Shown: positions 18,808 through 28,347 of the stretch, piece by piece | Numbering within the stretch: position 1 is the first letter of the stretch | Layout of the letters: every line of letters begins with the position of its first letter | The notes under the pieces: model-generated | The model's database searches: none | What the model saw: the letters and a program-made list of their open reading frames with translations, nothing else | Told to the model about the DNA's origin: nothing | NCBI GenBank assembly: GCA_003223115.1 | Contig: QHXW01000058.1 | Span: 32,751-96,750, forward strand | Source of the DNA: Acidobacteriota bacterium | GTDB taxonomy: Bacteria > Acidobacteriota > Terriglobia > Bryobacterales > Bryobacteraceae | Direction of reading: 5' to 3' | DNA: 64,000 bases | Position numbers and translations under genes: made by a program

Positions 18808-19942
18808 GCTTCTCCATAATTTCCCGATGTAGTTTTTCGATTGCCGGGCTGGGGTGCGCGTGCCCCTCCAATTGTTGCGCGATCGCCTGTTCATGATCCG
18901 CATCCGCGGTGCGGCCCAATTGTCTATAGGCACCCGCCAGCGCTCGATGGACATCGGCCAGGTTTGGATTCCCACGAACTGCGTCTTCGAGCGCATTGGC
19001 GGCTTCAAGAGCATGACCCTGAGCCAGATGCAAAAGAGCGATTTCAACGCCCGCCAGAGGGTCATGGGGGCGGAATTCCCGCGCTTTGGAGAGCAGCGGC
19101 GCGGCTTGGTCGAGCCGGCCTCGCGCTCGCAGCATCATACCCAGATTGAGGTTCGCTTCGTAATTGGCCGGATCGCGCTCCAATTCCCGGCGGAATGCAT
19201 TTTTCGCACCCTCGGCATCTCCGGATTTCAGCAGTGCAAGTCCGTAAGCGGCAAACACGCCGGGCAACTCCGCATTCAGTGCCGTTGCACGCGCCAGTGT
19301 TTTAGCTGCTTCCGCAAATTGCCCGCCCATCTGCTGGGCTGTCCCGATCAATAACTCCGTCTCAGCGGATTCTCCACCGCGGAGCAGCCTCTCAATCAGC
19401 GTCTGGCCCTCGGCGATCTCATTGTCGCGAATTAGCGCCGTGCCTAAAAGATAAGTGATGGCGCGATTGTCAGACCCGGCCACTGGCCTGAGCAGATCGA
19501 TTACTTTCTTGTTCTCGCCCAAGCGCAGGTAACAGTCCGAAAGCAGGAGCAGGATCTGCTCGTTGCCGGGCGAGCTCTGGTACAGTCCGGACAACTCTTG
19601 GATGGCTTCCGGAAGCTGATCGGATTTGTAATAAGCCAACGCGAGGTTGATCCGGATGCGCGGATCCCCGCCAGAGGGCTTGAGAGCATGCCGGTACTGG
19701 GTGATCGCCTCTCTATAGCGTCCCATGTGCGCGAGCGCCGCGCCCAGATTCGACAAAGCGTCGATGCGATCAGGCTCGAGCTCGAGACACGCCTGGTATT
19801 CGGCAATCGCACCTTGGAAATCACCGCCCTGGTGGAGTTGGACGGCGCGAGCGAAATGCCGGCCGGCTTCGGTTTGCTGGGCAGCAATGCCGGGACAGAA
19901 AACGCATAAGGCGGCCGCGAAAAGCGCCACCATCCGAAACAT
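18785..19942 (-). CDS. Secreted TPR-repeat protein
   Basis: The 385-residue protein has a signal peptide (MFRMVALFAAALCVFCPGIAA) and about ten tetratricopeptide repeats covering almost the whole mature chain, for example GDFQGAIAEYQACLELEPDR and EANLNLGMMLRARGRLDQA. TPR solenoids bind other proteins; no enzymatic domain is present. I chose ATG 19942, 17 bases after the stop of the esterase gene, because the signal peptide begins there; a longer in-frame start at 19996 would overlap that gene. It is likely co-transcribed with the esterase and converges on the heptaheme cytochrome, which also ends in a TPR region. Confidence 0.8.
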   Translation of the reverse strand: MFRMVALFAAALCVFCPGIAAQQTEAGRHFARAVQLHQGGDFQGAIAEYQACLELEPDRIDALSNLGAALAHMGRYREAITQYRHALKPSGGDPRIRINLALAYYKSDQLPEAIQELSGLYQSSPGNEQILLLLSDCYLRLGENKKVIDLLRPVAGSDNRAITYLLGTALIRDNEIAEGQTLIERLLRGGESAETELLIGTAQQMGGQFAEAAKTLARATALNAELPGVFAAYGLALLKSGDAEGAKNAFRRELERDPANYEANLNLGMMLRARGRLDQAAPLLSKAREFRPHDPLAGVEIALLHLAQGHALEAANALEDAVRGNPNLADVHRALAGAYRQLGRTADADHEQAIAQQLEGHAHPSPAIEKLHREIMEKLKAQAAE

Positions 19943-19959
19943 GGTGGGAATAGCGGCCC

Positions 19960-20835
19960 TTACTTCAGTACGCGGTGCTTGCGCAGAAAGGGCCAAATGT
20001 TGCGCTCGTAGATCTCGTCCACGGTGGCCTTGGGGAATCCATGCTCACCCTGAGGCACGCTCACCAGTTCCGCGTCACCACCATCGTCGCGCAGAGCTTT
20101 TACCAGCCGAACGCCATGCTCGTAGGGCACGGTCGGGTCGGCGTCGCCATGAATCGTCAGGATAGGCGGCAGGCCTTTGCGGACATACGTCATAGGCGAA
20201 ACGCGCGACGCCATTTCCAAACGGCCCTGCTGCTCCGGAAGCCAAGTCACGGCGTATTCCTTCATGTGGGGACCGCCCAACTGGTCCGCGACGTCGGTGA
20301 TGCCGTAAAAATTCACCACTGCGGCGACCTTGGCGGGTGGGCCGAGTTTCGCCGATTTCGGAGTCATTCCGACCATGAGCGACAGGTGGCCGCCCGCGGA
20401 GCCGCCAGTCACCACGATGCGCTTGGTATCGACATTGTACTTCTTGGCGTGGTCCTCAAACCAATTCGCAGCGTTCAGCACATCCGTAACGGCGGCCGGC
20501 GCAGTGGCGGCTTTCGCCAGACGGTACTCCACATTGCAGACCACGAAACCTTTTTCGACATACCGCAGGCAGTACGATTCAACCTGCTGCTCTTTAGTGC
20601 CGTTCACCCAGCCGCCGCCGTGGATCACGATCACTCCGGGCCGCTTCTCTTTCGAGGCGACCTTGGGCTGAAGAATGTCGAGCACGGTTTCCGGGTAATG
20701 GTCATAGGCAATGTTGGACTCAATCGAGACTGAATCGGGAATGGCCGGCGCCTGGCTGCTGGCCTGAGGAAGCGCAGCCGATCCAAAAAGTGCGGCCAGT
20801 GCCGCCGTGAGAACACCCGCAAGAAGCTTAGTCAT
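19960..20835 (-). CDS. Secreted alpha/beta hydrolase, BD-FAE/HSL-type esterase
   Basis: This 291-residue enzyme has a signal peptide (first 28 residues), then the oxyanion-hole motif H72-G-G-G-W, the nucleophile elbow TGGSAGG with S146, an acid residue in HGDADPTVP (231 or 233) and H265 in QGEHGFP. All triad members are present. The HGGGW-type hole and the overall length fit the family of small-molecule and hemicellulose esterases (BD-FAE, acetyl or feruloyl esterases). The true substrate is unknown. It starts seven bases after a TATACT box on the minus strand and shares a 26-base divergent promoter region with the CBM9-like gene; the TPR gene follows it. Confidence 0.88.
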   Translation of the reverse strand: MTKLLAGVLTAALAALFGSAALPQASSQAPAIPDSVSIESNIAYDHYPETVLDILQPKVASKEKRPGVIVIHGGGWVNGTKEQQVESYCLRYVEKGFVVCNVEYRLAKAATAPAAVTDVLNAANWFEDHAKKYNVDTKRIVVTGGSAGGHLSLMVGMTPKSAKLGPPAKVAAVVNFYGITDVADQLGGPHMKEYAVTWLPEQQGRLEMASRVSPMTYVRKGLPPILTIHGDADPTVPYEHGVRLVKALRDDGGDAELVSVPQGEHGFPKATVDEIYERNIWPFLRKHRVLK

Positions 20836-20861
20836 TCTGGACAGTATAGTAGAAGAACAAC
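20836..20861. promoter_or_regulatory. Overlapping divergent promoters of the esterase and CBM9-like genes
   Basis: Only 26 bases separate the two start codons. On the minus strand TATACT (20843-20848) lies seven bases before the esterase ATG. On the plus strand TATAGT (20845-20850) lies 11 bases before the other ATG. The two -10 boxes overlap, so the promoters probably exclude one another and both transcripts have almost no leader. Confidence 0.6.
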
Positions 20862-21557
20862 ATGAGGCTCATTCAAAATTTGCTGGCGCTCCTGGCATGG
20901 GCGCCGCTTCTGACGGCTGACAGACCCGGAGTGATCATCAGCCACCGCGCTCCGGCGGATTTCCCGCTCACCGCCGATCCGGATGCTACCGAATGGAAAG
21001 GCGTGGGCGGTATCTTCATGGAACGCGGCCCAAAAGACGAACTGGTGCCGGGGCATCGCACCGAGGTGCGCTCCCGCTGGACGAAAGACAACGTTTATTT
21101 CCTGTTTACCTGCCCTTACCAGCAGTTGCATCTGCATCCGCAACCTACCAAGACAAGCGAAACCAACAAGCTGTGGGACTGGGACGTGGCTGAGGTCTTC
21201 GTCGGCTGGGATTTCAACCACATCGGGCGGTATAAGGAATTCGAAATGTCGCCGCAGGGCGAGTGGGTGGACCTGGATATCGATCGTGACCATATGGATA
21301 ATCCAAACGCCTGGCGCTGGAACTCGGGATTCGAGGTGAAGGCCCGCATTGACCCGTCCCGTAAGATCTGGTACGGCGAAATGCGCATTCCGATCAAGAG
21401 CATCGACACGCGCCCGCCCGCGCCCGGCCGCGAGATGCGCATCAACTTTTATCGCTGCCAGGGACGGGACCCCGCGCGAAAATACGTCGCCTGGCAACCG
21501 ACAAACGACGATAGCTTCCACGTGCCGGAAGCCTTCGGGAAGATGAAACTCGAATAG
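20862..21557 (+). CDS. Secreted carbohydrate-binding family 9-like protein
   Basis: The 231-residue product has a short signal peptide (MRLIQNLLALLAWAPLLTA) and one CBM9-like beta-sandwich domain: DFPLTADPDATEW, RSRWTKDNVYFLFTC, the acidic WDWDVAEVFVGWD, then EFEMSPQGEWVDLDID and MRIPIKSI. CBM9 domains bind sugar chain ends, but single-domain versions such as this are common in Acidobacteria and not shown to bind sugars. It is placed tightly before the two phosphohexomutase genes (two bases to the next start), which suggests an operon, perhaps linked to carbohydrate use. Confidence 0.8.
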   Translation: MRLIQNLLALLAWAPLLTADRPGVIISHRAPADFPLTADPDATEWKGVGGIFMERGPKDELVPGHRTEVRSRWTKDNVYFLFTCPYQQLHLHPQPTKTSETNKLWDWDVAEVFVGWDFNHIGRYKEFEMSPQGEWVDLDIDRDHMDNPNAWRWNSGFEVKARIDPSRKIWYGEMRIPIKSIDTRPPAPGREMRINFYRCQGRDPARKYVAWQPTNDDSFHVPEAFGKMKLE

Positions 21558-21559
21558 GA

Positions 21560-22933
21560 ATGGCGCAACAAACGGCCAAATTGCTGCGGATCTCGCAGGT
21601 GGGATTGCGCGGCATCGTAGGCACCGGGATGACGGCGGCGCACGTGCTGGACTTCGCGTCCGCGTTCGGGACTTTTCTCGAGCCGGGTAAGGGCGTGATC
21701 GTGGGCCGCGATCCGCGCTCGAGCGGCATCATGATTCGCGAAGGGGTAGTTGCAGCGCTCATGGCGTGCGGCAGGAATGTCATCGATTTGGGCATCGCGC
21801 CTACTCCTGTGATCCAGCACACCATCCGGCGGATGGACGCGGCCGGAGGCATCTCCATCGGGGCCAGCCACAACGCGGCCGAGTGGAACGCCCTGAAATT
21901 TTTCGGCCGCAACGCCACCTATCTTTCTACCGCCGAAGCCAATGAGCTGCTGGACATCTACCATCTGAAAAAGTTCAGTTTCGTTGAATGGGACCGACTG
22001 GGCGAGCTGCGCGGCGAAGATGGGGCGCTCGATTCCTATTTGGACGAGTTGGCCTCGGTTTTCGATTTCGACGCACTCAAGCGGTTCCGGGTGGTGGTGG
22101 ATTGCTGCAACGGCACGTCCTCGCTGATTTTGCGGCGCATGAACGAGCGCTTCGGTTTCGGTTTCACTCTGATCAACGAAAAAATGCAGGGCGTGGCCTT
22201 TGCGCACGAGCCGGCTACAAACAAAGACATGGTGGCGTTGCAGCTTGCGCCGCTGATGAAGCCGCTGAACGCTGATGCAGGTTTTCTGTTCGACGCCGAT
22301 TCCGATCGCGTGGCCTTCGCCACCGAAGACGGCACGGCGGTTTCTGAAGAGATGGTGCTGCCGATGCTTGCGGATTATTTGCTGCCGCGAAGACTGGGCA
22401 AACTGGTCATCACCAATGTGTCGAGCACGGCGCTGGTGGACGAAGTGGCCTCGCGCCACGGCGGGCAGGTGGTGCGAGTGGCGGTGGGCCGGCAGGCGAC
22501 CATCGACGCGCTGTCGAGTTACCGTCCTGAACAGATCGCTCTCGCAGGAGAGGGTACGGGCGCTATCATGATGCCCCAGTTCCGCTTCGTCTATGACGGT
22601 ATCGCATCCATGCTGGCGTTACTCTCGATGATGCGCGAACGCGGAGAAAAACTGTCGGCCATCGTGAACTCATATCCGAAATACTCGATCCTCAAAGGCC
22701 AGGTGCCGCTGGTGACGCAGCGCATCCCGGCGCTGTTTACGCTGCTGCGCTCGCATTATCGCGACGGGCGCGCCAACGTGCTTGATGGGTTGCGCGTGGA
22801 TTGGCCCGACCGCTGGTTCCACGTCCGCGTGAGCCAGACCGAGCCTCTGGTTCGCATCATTTGCGAGCAGCGTGGAGATCCGCCGCGCGACCTGTTCGAC
22901 GCGCTGATGGAGCGGGTGAGGAGTTTTGCGTAA
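21560..22933 (+). CDS. Alpha-D-phosphohexomutase paralogue 1 (divergent active site)
   Basis: The 457-residue protein has the four-domain layout of phosphoglucomutase/phosphomannomutase enzymes. The phosphoserine loop reads G101-A-S103-H-N-A instead of TASHNP, the metal loop D243-A-D245-S-D247-R instead of DGDGDR, the sugar-binding loop GEGTGAIM instead of GEGSGG, and the phosphate loop RVSQTEPLVR instead of RxSNTEP. The catalytic Ser and the three Asp are kept, so it may be active but with changed specificity. It ends with TAA directly before the ATG of paralogue 2. The two arose by duplication and share the same order of domains. Confidence 0.85.
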   Translation: MAQQTAKLLRISQVGLRGIVGTGMTAAHVLDFASAFGTFLEPGKGVIVGRDPRSSGIMIREGVVAALMACGRNVIDLGIAPTPVIQHTIRRMDAAGGISIGASHNAAEWNALKFFGRNATYLSTAEANELLDIYHLKKFSFVEWDRLGELRGEDGALDSYLDELASVFDFDALKRFRVVVDCCNGTSSLILRRMNERFGFGFTLINEKMQGVAFAHEPATNKDMVALQLAPLMKPLNADAGFLFDADSDRVAFATEDGTAVSEEMVLPMLADYLLPRRLGKLVITNVSSTALVDEVASRHGGQVVRVAVGRQATIDALSSYRPEQIALAGEGTGAIMMPQFRFVYDGIASMLALLSMMRERGEKLSAIVNSYPKYSILKGQVPLVTQRIPALFTLLRSHYRDGRANVLDGLRVDWPDRWFHVRVSQTEPLVRIICEQRGDPPRDLFDALMERVRSFA

Positions 22934-24295
22934 ATGCCCAAGCGCGAACACCTGTTGAAAATCGGCGTATCGGGCATCCGCGGCGTGGTAGGCGAGTTCC
23001 TGACGCCCGCGCTTGCCTGTTCGTTCGCGCAGGCCTTCGGAACGTATGTTCGAGGCGGGCGCGTAGTGCTGGGCCGTGATACACGCAAGAGCGGCGAAAT
23101 GCTCACGCACGCGGTGGCCAGCGGCTTGCTGGCAGCGGGATGCGAAGTTGTGGAGGTGGGCATTTTGCCGACACCCACGATTCAGATTTACGTTGCTGCC
23201 ACGCACGCGCAAGGCGGCATCGCTATTACCGCCTCGCACAATCCGCCGGAGTACAACGCGCTGAAACTGTTCAACGCTCAGGGCCTGTTTTTTAACAATT
23301 ATGAGCGCGCCGAGCTGCTGGATCTGTATCATCAAAGCGACTTCCGGCAAGCCACGAATGAAGAAATGAGGCGCGTAGTCACGGATTATGCCTCGGCGCC
23401 GAAGCTGCATGTCGACCGCATTCTCAAGCACGTGAATCTCGAACGCATCCGCGTGCGGCGGTTCCGGGTGGCGCTCGATGCGGTGAACGGCGCGGGCGCG
23501 ATGATCACGCCAGGTTTCCTGCGTGACGTGCTGGGCTGCGAGCTGCAAGCCATTGCGGTCGATCCGCGCAAACCCTTTCCACGGGAAGCCGAACCGCGTC
23601 CGGAAGTACTGGGCGAAATCGCGGAGTTAGTGCGCCATTGTCACCGCGAAATCGGCTTCGCGCAGGATCCTGACGGCGACCGCTTGGCTGTGATTGATGA
23701 AAACGGAAACGTGCTCGATAACGACGACGTGCTGGCGCTGGCGGTGGATGTCGCACTCGGCCGCTTACCTGGCGATGTGGTGGTGAATCTGACCACGTCG
23801 GCAGTGGTGGATGATGTGGCCCGGGCGCACAAGCGTCGCGTGTACCGCACACCGGTGGGCGAAGCCAATGTGGTCGAAATGATGCAGGCCACTAACGCTG
23901 CCATTGGCGGCGAAGGGTCAAATGGAGGCATTATCTTTCCCGCCGTGCACCTCTGCCGTGATAGCTACACCGGCATGGCGTTTCTGCTGGATCGTATGGC
24001 CGAAACCGGCGAGACGATTTCCTCGCTGGCGGCACGCCTGCCGAAGTATCACCGCAGGTTCGGCAAAGTGGCGTACGAGCACGGACGCCTGGGCCCGCTG
24101 ATGCAAAGTCTGGAAACGCGCTTCCCGGCCGCGGAGCTCGACCGCTCGGACGGTCTCAAATTGCTGCTGCCGCAAGGCTGGATTCATGTGCGCGCCTCGA
24201 ATACCGAGCCGCTGCTGAGGGTGGCGGCGGAAGCCAAGAGTGCGCAGGAAGCCGATCATCTGTTAAAAGAAGTGCTGCGACTGTTCGGAGCATAG
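22934..24295 (+). CDS. Phosphoglucosamine/phosphomannomutase-type phosphohexomutase, paralogue 2
   Basis: This 453-residue enzyme keeps all canonical signatures: TASHNP with the phosphoserine S101, the metal-binding DPDGDR, the sugar loop GEGSNGG and the phosphate-binding RASNTEPLLR. The start VSGIRGVVGEFLTP and the overall sequence resemble the archaeal-like GlmM/ManB group, which acts on glucosamine-, mannose- or glucose-phosphates and moves the phosphate between C6 and C1 via a bisphosphate. It would feed nucleotide-sugar synthesis in the cytoplasm. It begins one base after the preceding gene's stop and is followed 21 bases later by the dehydratase-like gene. Confidence 0.9.
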   Translation: MPKREHLLKIGVSGIRGVVGEFLTPALACSFAQAFGTYVRGGRVVLGRDTRKSGEMLTHAVASGLLAAGCEVVEVGILPTPTIQIYVAATHAQGGIAITASHNPPEYNALKLFNAQGLFFNNYERAELLDLYHQSDFRQATNEEMRRVVTDYASAPKLHVDRILKHVNLERIRVRRFRVALDAVNGAGAMITPGFLRDVLGCELQAIAVDPRKPFPREAEPRPEVLGEIAELVRHCHREIGFAQDPDGDRLAVIDENGNVLDNDDVLALAVDVALGRLPGDVVVNLTTSAVVDDVARAHKRRVYRTPVGEANVVEMMQATNAAIGGEGSNGGIIFPAVHLCRDSYTGMAFLLDRMAETGETISSLAARLPKYHRRFGKVAYEHGRLGPLMQSLETRFPAAELDRSDGLKLLLPQGWIHVRASNTEPLLRVAAEAKSAQEADHLLKEVLRLFGA

Positions 24296-24316
24296 CGCTT
24301 CGGACGGCACCCCGTC

Positions 24317-25255
24317 ATGCTGCCTTCACCCGCTCAAGTTTGTGAAGCCAGGAGGATCATCGCCGGCTCGGCCATTCGCACTCCACTGGTGCGGCTGAAC
24401 GCGGCTGATCCGGTCGCCGAAATCTATCTAAAGCTGGAGAACCTCCAGCCCCATCGGATCATTCAAGATTCGTGGCGCGCGAAACGCGATGGACGTATGC
24501 CGCGCGAAACTTTCGCGCGCGGCGTGCTCACGGCCTCGGCCGGCAACATGGCTCAGGGAGTGGCCTGGTGCGCGCGGGAATTCGGCATCCCTTGTACAGT
24601 GGTGGCGCCCGAAACCAAGATCAAAGCCGTCGAGCGGCCGGGAGGCCGCGTCCTCAAAGTGCCGTTCGACGAATGGTGGCGTACTTTCGAACAACGCTCC
24701 TATCCGGGCGTCGATGCGGCTTTCATCCACGCGTTTGACGACCTGGAAGTCATGGCCGGCAATGGCACGATCGGCCTCGCGATTCTGGAGGATCAGCCGG
24801 AGGTGGACGCCGTGATTATTCCCTGGGGCAGCGGCGAGCTCACCTGCGGCATCGCCAGTGTGCTGCGCGCGCTGCTGAAAATCTACGTCGCCGAGGTAGC
24901 GACCGCCGCTCCACTGGCTCCCTCGCTCGCCGCCGGATCACCCAAAGGCATCACCTATCAGCCCTCGTTCGTGGACGGCATCGGCGGCAAGAGCGTTTTT
25001 CCGCAAATGTTGGAGCGCGCGCGGGGGCTGATCGACGGATCACTGGTCGCTGAGCTCGACGAGGTGGCGGATGCCGTACGCCTGCTTGCCGAGCGTAACC
25101 GTGTGGTGGCCGAAGGCGCCGGCGCGTGTCCGGCCGCCCGCGCGCTCAAAAGAGGCGCCGGCGTTGGAAAGATTGTGTGCGTGGTCTCCGGCGGCAATAT
25201 CGACCTGAGCACGCTCTGCGCTATCCTCACAAATCCGCCGTCCACTTCCAGGTAA
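24317..25255 (+). CDS. Threonine-dehydratase-like PLP protein whose catalytic lysine segment is out of frame
   Basis: The 312-residue open frame matches serine/threonine dehydratases (fold type II): KLENLQ near residue 40, the substrate loop [26 protein letters not shown] and the PLP phosphate/C-terminal motif [12 protein letters not shown]. The expected PLP-lysine segment is missing: after KLENLQP the frame reads [16 protein letters not shown]. The right sequence, [14 protein letters not shown], is present in the +1 frame (lysine codon 24465-24467). One extra C in CCCC (24449-24452) and a compensating shift near 24500 explain this. As read, the protein lacks the Schiff-base lysine and should be inactive as a dehydratase, unless the two indels are sequence errors. 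Confidence 0.75.
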   Translation: MLPSPAQVCEARRIIAGSAIRTPLVRLNAADPVAEIYLKLENLQPHRIIQDSWRAKRDGRMPRETFARGVLTASAGNMAQGVAWCAREFGIPCTVVAPETKIKAVERPGGRVLKVPFDEWWRTFEQRSYPGVDAAFIHAFDDLEVMAGNGTIGLAILEDQPEVDAVIIPWGSGELTCGIASVLRALLKIYVAEVATAAPLAPSLAAGSPKGITYQPSFVDGIGGKSVFPQMLERARGLIDGSLVAELDEVADAVRLLAERNRVVAEGAGACPAARALKRGAGVGKIVCVVSGGNIDLSTLCAILTNPPSTSR

Positions 25256-25281
25256 CCGTTTCGCTTTTCCAGAGTCACGCC

Positions 25282-25292
25282 TGCGATAATAT
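25282..25292 (+). promoter_or_regulatory. -10 region giving a leaderless start for acsA
   Basis: TGCGATAATAT ends seven bases before ATG 25300. TAATAT (25287-25292), or GATAAT with an extended TG (25282-25290), can serve as -10. The layout is the same as before the cytochrome gene. No ribosome binding site is visible before the ATG. Confidence 0.6.
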
Positions 25293-25299
25293 TCTCGCT

Positions 25300-27231
25300 A
25301 TGGCCGAGGAACGCACGTACCCACCTAGTCCGGAGTTTGTGAAGCACGCTCATGTGAAGGGCATGGAGGGCTATCGCGCCCTTTACAAACGCGCCGAGGA
25401 GCATCCCGGCGAGTTCTGGAGCGAGCTCGCGGACAAGGAGTTGTTCTGGTTCGAGAAGTGGTCCAAGCCATTCGAGTGGAATCCGCCTTTCGTCAAGTGG
25501 TTTGTCGGCGGCAAGACCAATGTGTCCTACAACTGCATTGACCGCCATCTCACTACTGCGCGCAAGAATAAAGTCGCGATTCTGTGGGAAGGCGAACCGG
25601 GCGACCAGCGCATGATCAGCTACCAGGAGCTTCACCGGCTGGTCTCGCGTTTTGCCAATGTACTGAAATCTCGCGGCCTCAAAGCGGGCGACCGCGCCAT
25701 CATCTATATGCCCATGATTCCGGAGCTGCCCGTAGCAATGCTGGCTTGCACGCGGCTGGGAATCATCCATAGCGTCGTGTTCGGCGGATTTTCAGCCGAA
25801 GCTCTGAAAGCGCGCATACAGGATCTGGAAGCGCAAGTGGTGATCACGGCGGACGGTGGCTGGCGTCGCGGCAAAGAGGTGCGGCTGAAGCCGGCCGTGG
25901 ATGACGCGCTGGCGGATTGTCCTACGGTGCTCGACGTGATCGTATACCGGCGCACCGGCGGAGCCGTCGAGATGAAACCGGGACGCGACCGGTGGTGGCA
26001 CGATCTGGACGAAAAGACCGCTGAAACCTGCGACGCGGAGCCCATGGATTCCGAGGCGCCGCTCTACGTGCTCTATACTTCCGGCACCACCGGAAAACCC
26101 AAGGGCATCGTACATAGCTCGGGCGGTTACCTGCTGCAGGCCCACATGACCATGAAGTGGGTGTTCGATCTGCACGAAGAAGACACCTATTGGTGTACGG
26201 CCGATATCGGCTGGGTCACCGGCCACAGCTACATTGTTTATGGCCCTCTCTCGGTCGGCGCGACGACGGTGATGTACGAGGGCGCTCCCGACTGCCCGCA
26301 ACCTGACCGCTTTTGGCGGCTCATCGAGAAATATCGCGTCAGTATCTTCTACACCTCGCCCACTGCGATTCGCGCCTTCGTACGCCAGGGCGATCAGTGG
26401 CCCAACGCGCACGATCTGTCGAGCCTGCGCCTGCTCGGCTCGGTCGGCGAACCCATCAATCCCGCGGCGTGGGAGTGGTACCACAAAACCATCGGCAAAG
26501 AACGCTGCCCTATTGTCGACACGTGGTGGCAGACCGAGACCGGCGCGATCATGATCTCGCCCCTGCCGGGCGCGGTTCCCACGAAACCGGGCTCAGCTAC
26601 GCTGCCGCTGCCCGGCGTTCTGCCGGATGTGGTGGATTTGAATGGCAAGCCGGTCGAGCTGAATCACGAAGGGTTTCTGATCATCCGCCGCCCGTGGCCC
26701 AGCATGCTGCGGACCATCTGGCGGGATCCCAAGCGCTACGAAGAACAGTACTGGAAGCGAATTCCAGGTAACTATCTCACAGGCGACGCCGCGCGCTGCG
26801 ATAGCGATGGCTACTTCTGTATTCTGGGCCGCGTGGATGACGTGATGAACGTCAGTGGCCACCGGCTGAGCACCATGGAGCTGGAATCGGCGCTGGTGCG
26901 ACATCCCGCGGTGGCCGAAGCGGCGGTGGTTGGCAAGCCGCACGAGATCACGGGGCAATCCGTGGCCTGCTTTGTGACGCTGAAGCAGGGCAACTGGGAC
27001 CACGAGCAGCTCGCGCAGGATTTGCGGCAGTGGGTGGCGCACGAGATCGGCGCCTTCGCCAAACCCGAGCAGATACGATTCACCGACGCGCTGCCCAAGA
27101 CGCGCAGCGGTAAGATCATGCGGCGCCTGCTGCGTGAGATCGTCACGTCAAACACCGTGGCCGGCGACGTGACTACGCTGGAGGATCTGTCGGTTGTAAC
27201 ACGGTTGGCGGCGCAGACCGAAGAGGAGTGA
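25300..27231 (+). CDS. acsA: Acetyl-CoA synthetase (AMP-forming)
   Basis: The 643-residue protein has all marks of acetate-CoA ligase: the P-loop [12 protein letters not shown] near 259-270, [11 protein letters not shown] near 407, the hinge [13 protein letters not shown], and the C-terminal [10 protein letters not shown] whose lysine (about 605) closes the adenylation site and is the usual acetylation target. It turns acetate, ATP and CoA into acetyl-CoA, AMP and pyrophosphate in the cytoplasm. Length fits the family (about 650). The start is ATG 25300 (MAEERTYPP); the open frame runs upstream to 25126 only because it overlaps the dehydratase-like gene. It stands as its own transcription unit with a leaderless-type start. 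Confidence 0.95.
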   Translation: MAEERTYPPSPEFVKHAHVKGMEGYRALYKRAEEHPGEFWSELADKELFWFEKWSKPFEWNPPFVKWFVGGKTNVSYNCIDRHLTTARKNKVAILWEGEPGDQRMISYQELHRLVSRFANVLKSRGLKAGDRAIIYMPMIPELPVAMLACTRLGIIHSVVFGGFSAEALKARIQDLEAQVVITADGGWRRGKEVRLKPAVDDALADCPTVLDVIVYRRTGGAVEMKPGRDRWWHDLDEKTAETCDAEPMDSEAPLYVLYTSGTTGKPKGIVHSSGGYLLQAHMTMKWVFDLHEEDTYWCTADIGWVTGHSYIVYGPLSVGATTVMYEGAPDCPQPDRFWRLIEKYRVSIFYTSPTAIRAFVRQGDQWPNAHDLSSLRLLGSVGEPINPAAWEWYHKTIGKERCPIVDTWWQTETGAIMISPLPGAVPTKPGSATLPLPGVLPDVVDLNGKPVELNHEGFLIIRRPWPSMLRTIWRDPKRYEEQYWKRIPGNYLTGDAARCDSDGYFCILGRVDDVMNVSGHRLSTMELESALVRHPAVAEAAVVGKPHEITGQSVACFVTLKQGNWDHEQLAQDLRQWVAHEIGAFAKPEQIRFTDALPKTRSGKIMRRLLREIVTSNTVAGDVTTLEDLSVVTRLAAQTEEE

Positions 27232-27284
27232 GGCCTTGGGTGAATCAGACGTCCATCAGTTGCAGGTCCTGATCGCGGTACCCG

Positions 27285-27790
27285 GGTCCGTCATAAATTC
27301 ATAGCGTGCCACGCAGTTCCGGCGACTTTCTTTTGCAAACCGCATGGCTCGATTTGCACGTTAGTTAGACTATTGCCTGGTCGGTTAACGATGAGTCGGG
27401 GGCGACAACACATAAGCCGATCGAGATCGTGGTCTTTTCGGCGATGCCAATATAGGAGAGGCCTTCCACGTTCTACGTAGATCCTGAATAGTGTTCTCGG
27501 CACCACGGCCATTGGGGTATTAATCCCCACCGAACCTATACCCGTAGTCGCGCGCAAATGTAAAGCTCTCCATAGCTCGCATGAACAGGGGTAAAACATC
27601 GCGGTCGACAGCTACGTGCCCATATTTCGTATTGAGCTTCCTAAAATCATCGATGTCGATATAGGCAATCGCCAGTGAAATACCGCGAGATTCACAGGCG
27701 TCTCGGTAGTAGCGTCTTCGAGTGTCAGGAAGTCGGACAGGCGAAGCTTTCTCAACGGTCCTCAAACCGCCCACTCTTGTCGCAGGATTG
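27285..27790 (-). pseudogene. GGDEF-domain (diguanylate cyclase) relic
   Basis: Reading leftwards, codons before 27774 give LPDTRRRYYRDACESRG, IAYIDIDDFRKLNTKYGH and YGYRFGGD, the core of a GGDEF domain including its signature. Directly after GGD the frame is broken, and later pieces in another frame still read TTISIGLCVVAPDSSLTDQAIV before a stop. The N-terminal sensory part is absent. This is a decayed domain and cannot make c-di-GMP. It may be the last remnant of a longer signalling gene. Confidence 0.75.
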
Positions 27791-27951
27791 AGTCGAAATG
27801 GCTCAACTCATCTAGCTAGTTGTAGTTTGGTTAGCTCAATGTCCATTTGGCACCACTGTTAACAACACGCGCCGATGCCCGCCGTTCTCTTTGTGATTCC
27901 ACACCGCCGCGATGTCTTGCGTCGCAGCAACGCGGTGAACAAGGTCGACAT

Positions 27952-28347
27952 TCAGTCCGCACGCCTCCTTCGGGCAGTCGGCCGAATCAGCACCTCCGCC
28001 GGGATGCCAAAACGTTTGTGCAGCCGGCGAATCATGGCCAGCGAAAGGCCACGGTCACCTCTCAACACCTCATACACCCTGGTGCGATTTCCTATGACGC
28101 CAATCAACGCACGTTGATCAAGTCCCTGCTGTTCCAGCCGGAAGCGGACTCTGGACTGCGCGCGAATGGCGTCAATCGGGTTGGGTGGATCGATGGGGTA
28201 GTGGGCGCGCTCATCAGCGTCCACCAGAGCAACGAGCACCTCCAAACGATCGCCTTTCGGTGTTCCCTCCGGTGCCCCCCAGAGCTCCTCGATCTCGTGC
28301 AGGGCGCGATTGTGGTCTTTAGTGTTTCTGATAGGCCTGATCTCCAT
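27952..28347 (-). CDS. HigA-type antitoxin (XRE helix-turn-helix)
   Basis: The 131-residue protein matches HigA antitoxins of the COG5499 group: the N-terminal part MEIRPIRNTKDHNRALHEIEELW and the helix-turn-helix DQRALIGVIGNRTRVYEVLRG, then LSLAMIRRLHKRFGIPAEVLI. It would bind its toxin and repress the shared promoter. The toxin gene precedes it on the same strand and overlaps its first 29 bases, the usual higB-higA order, but the toxin is broken. The antitoxin is complete and so is now an orphan regulator unless it pairs with a distant toxin. Confidence 0.88.
   Translation of the reverse strand: MEIRPIRNTKDHNRALHEIEELWGAPEGTPKGDRLEVLVALVDADERAHYPIDPPNPIDAIRAQSRVRFRLEQQGLDQRALIGVIGNRTRVYEVLRGDRGLSLAMIRRLHKRFGIPAEVLIRPTARRRRAD

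Noticed and set aside
17728..19065. 445-codon open frame on the minus strand over the cytochrome
   Set aside because: It covers two real genes with strong motifs; high GC leaves the antisense frame open by chance.
22670..23548. 292-codon open frame opposite the mutases
   Set aside because: Shadow frame over conserved motifs of both mutases.
25126..25299. N-terminal extension of acsA
   Set aside because: Overlaps the dehydratase-like gene; MAEERTYPP at 25300 matches the usual start.
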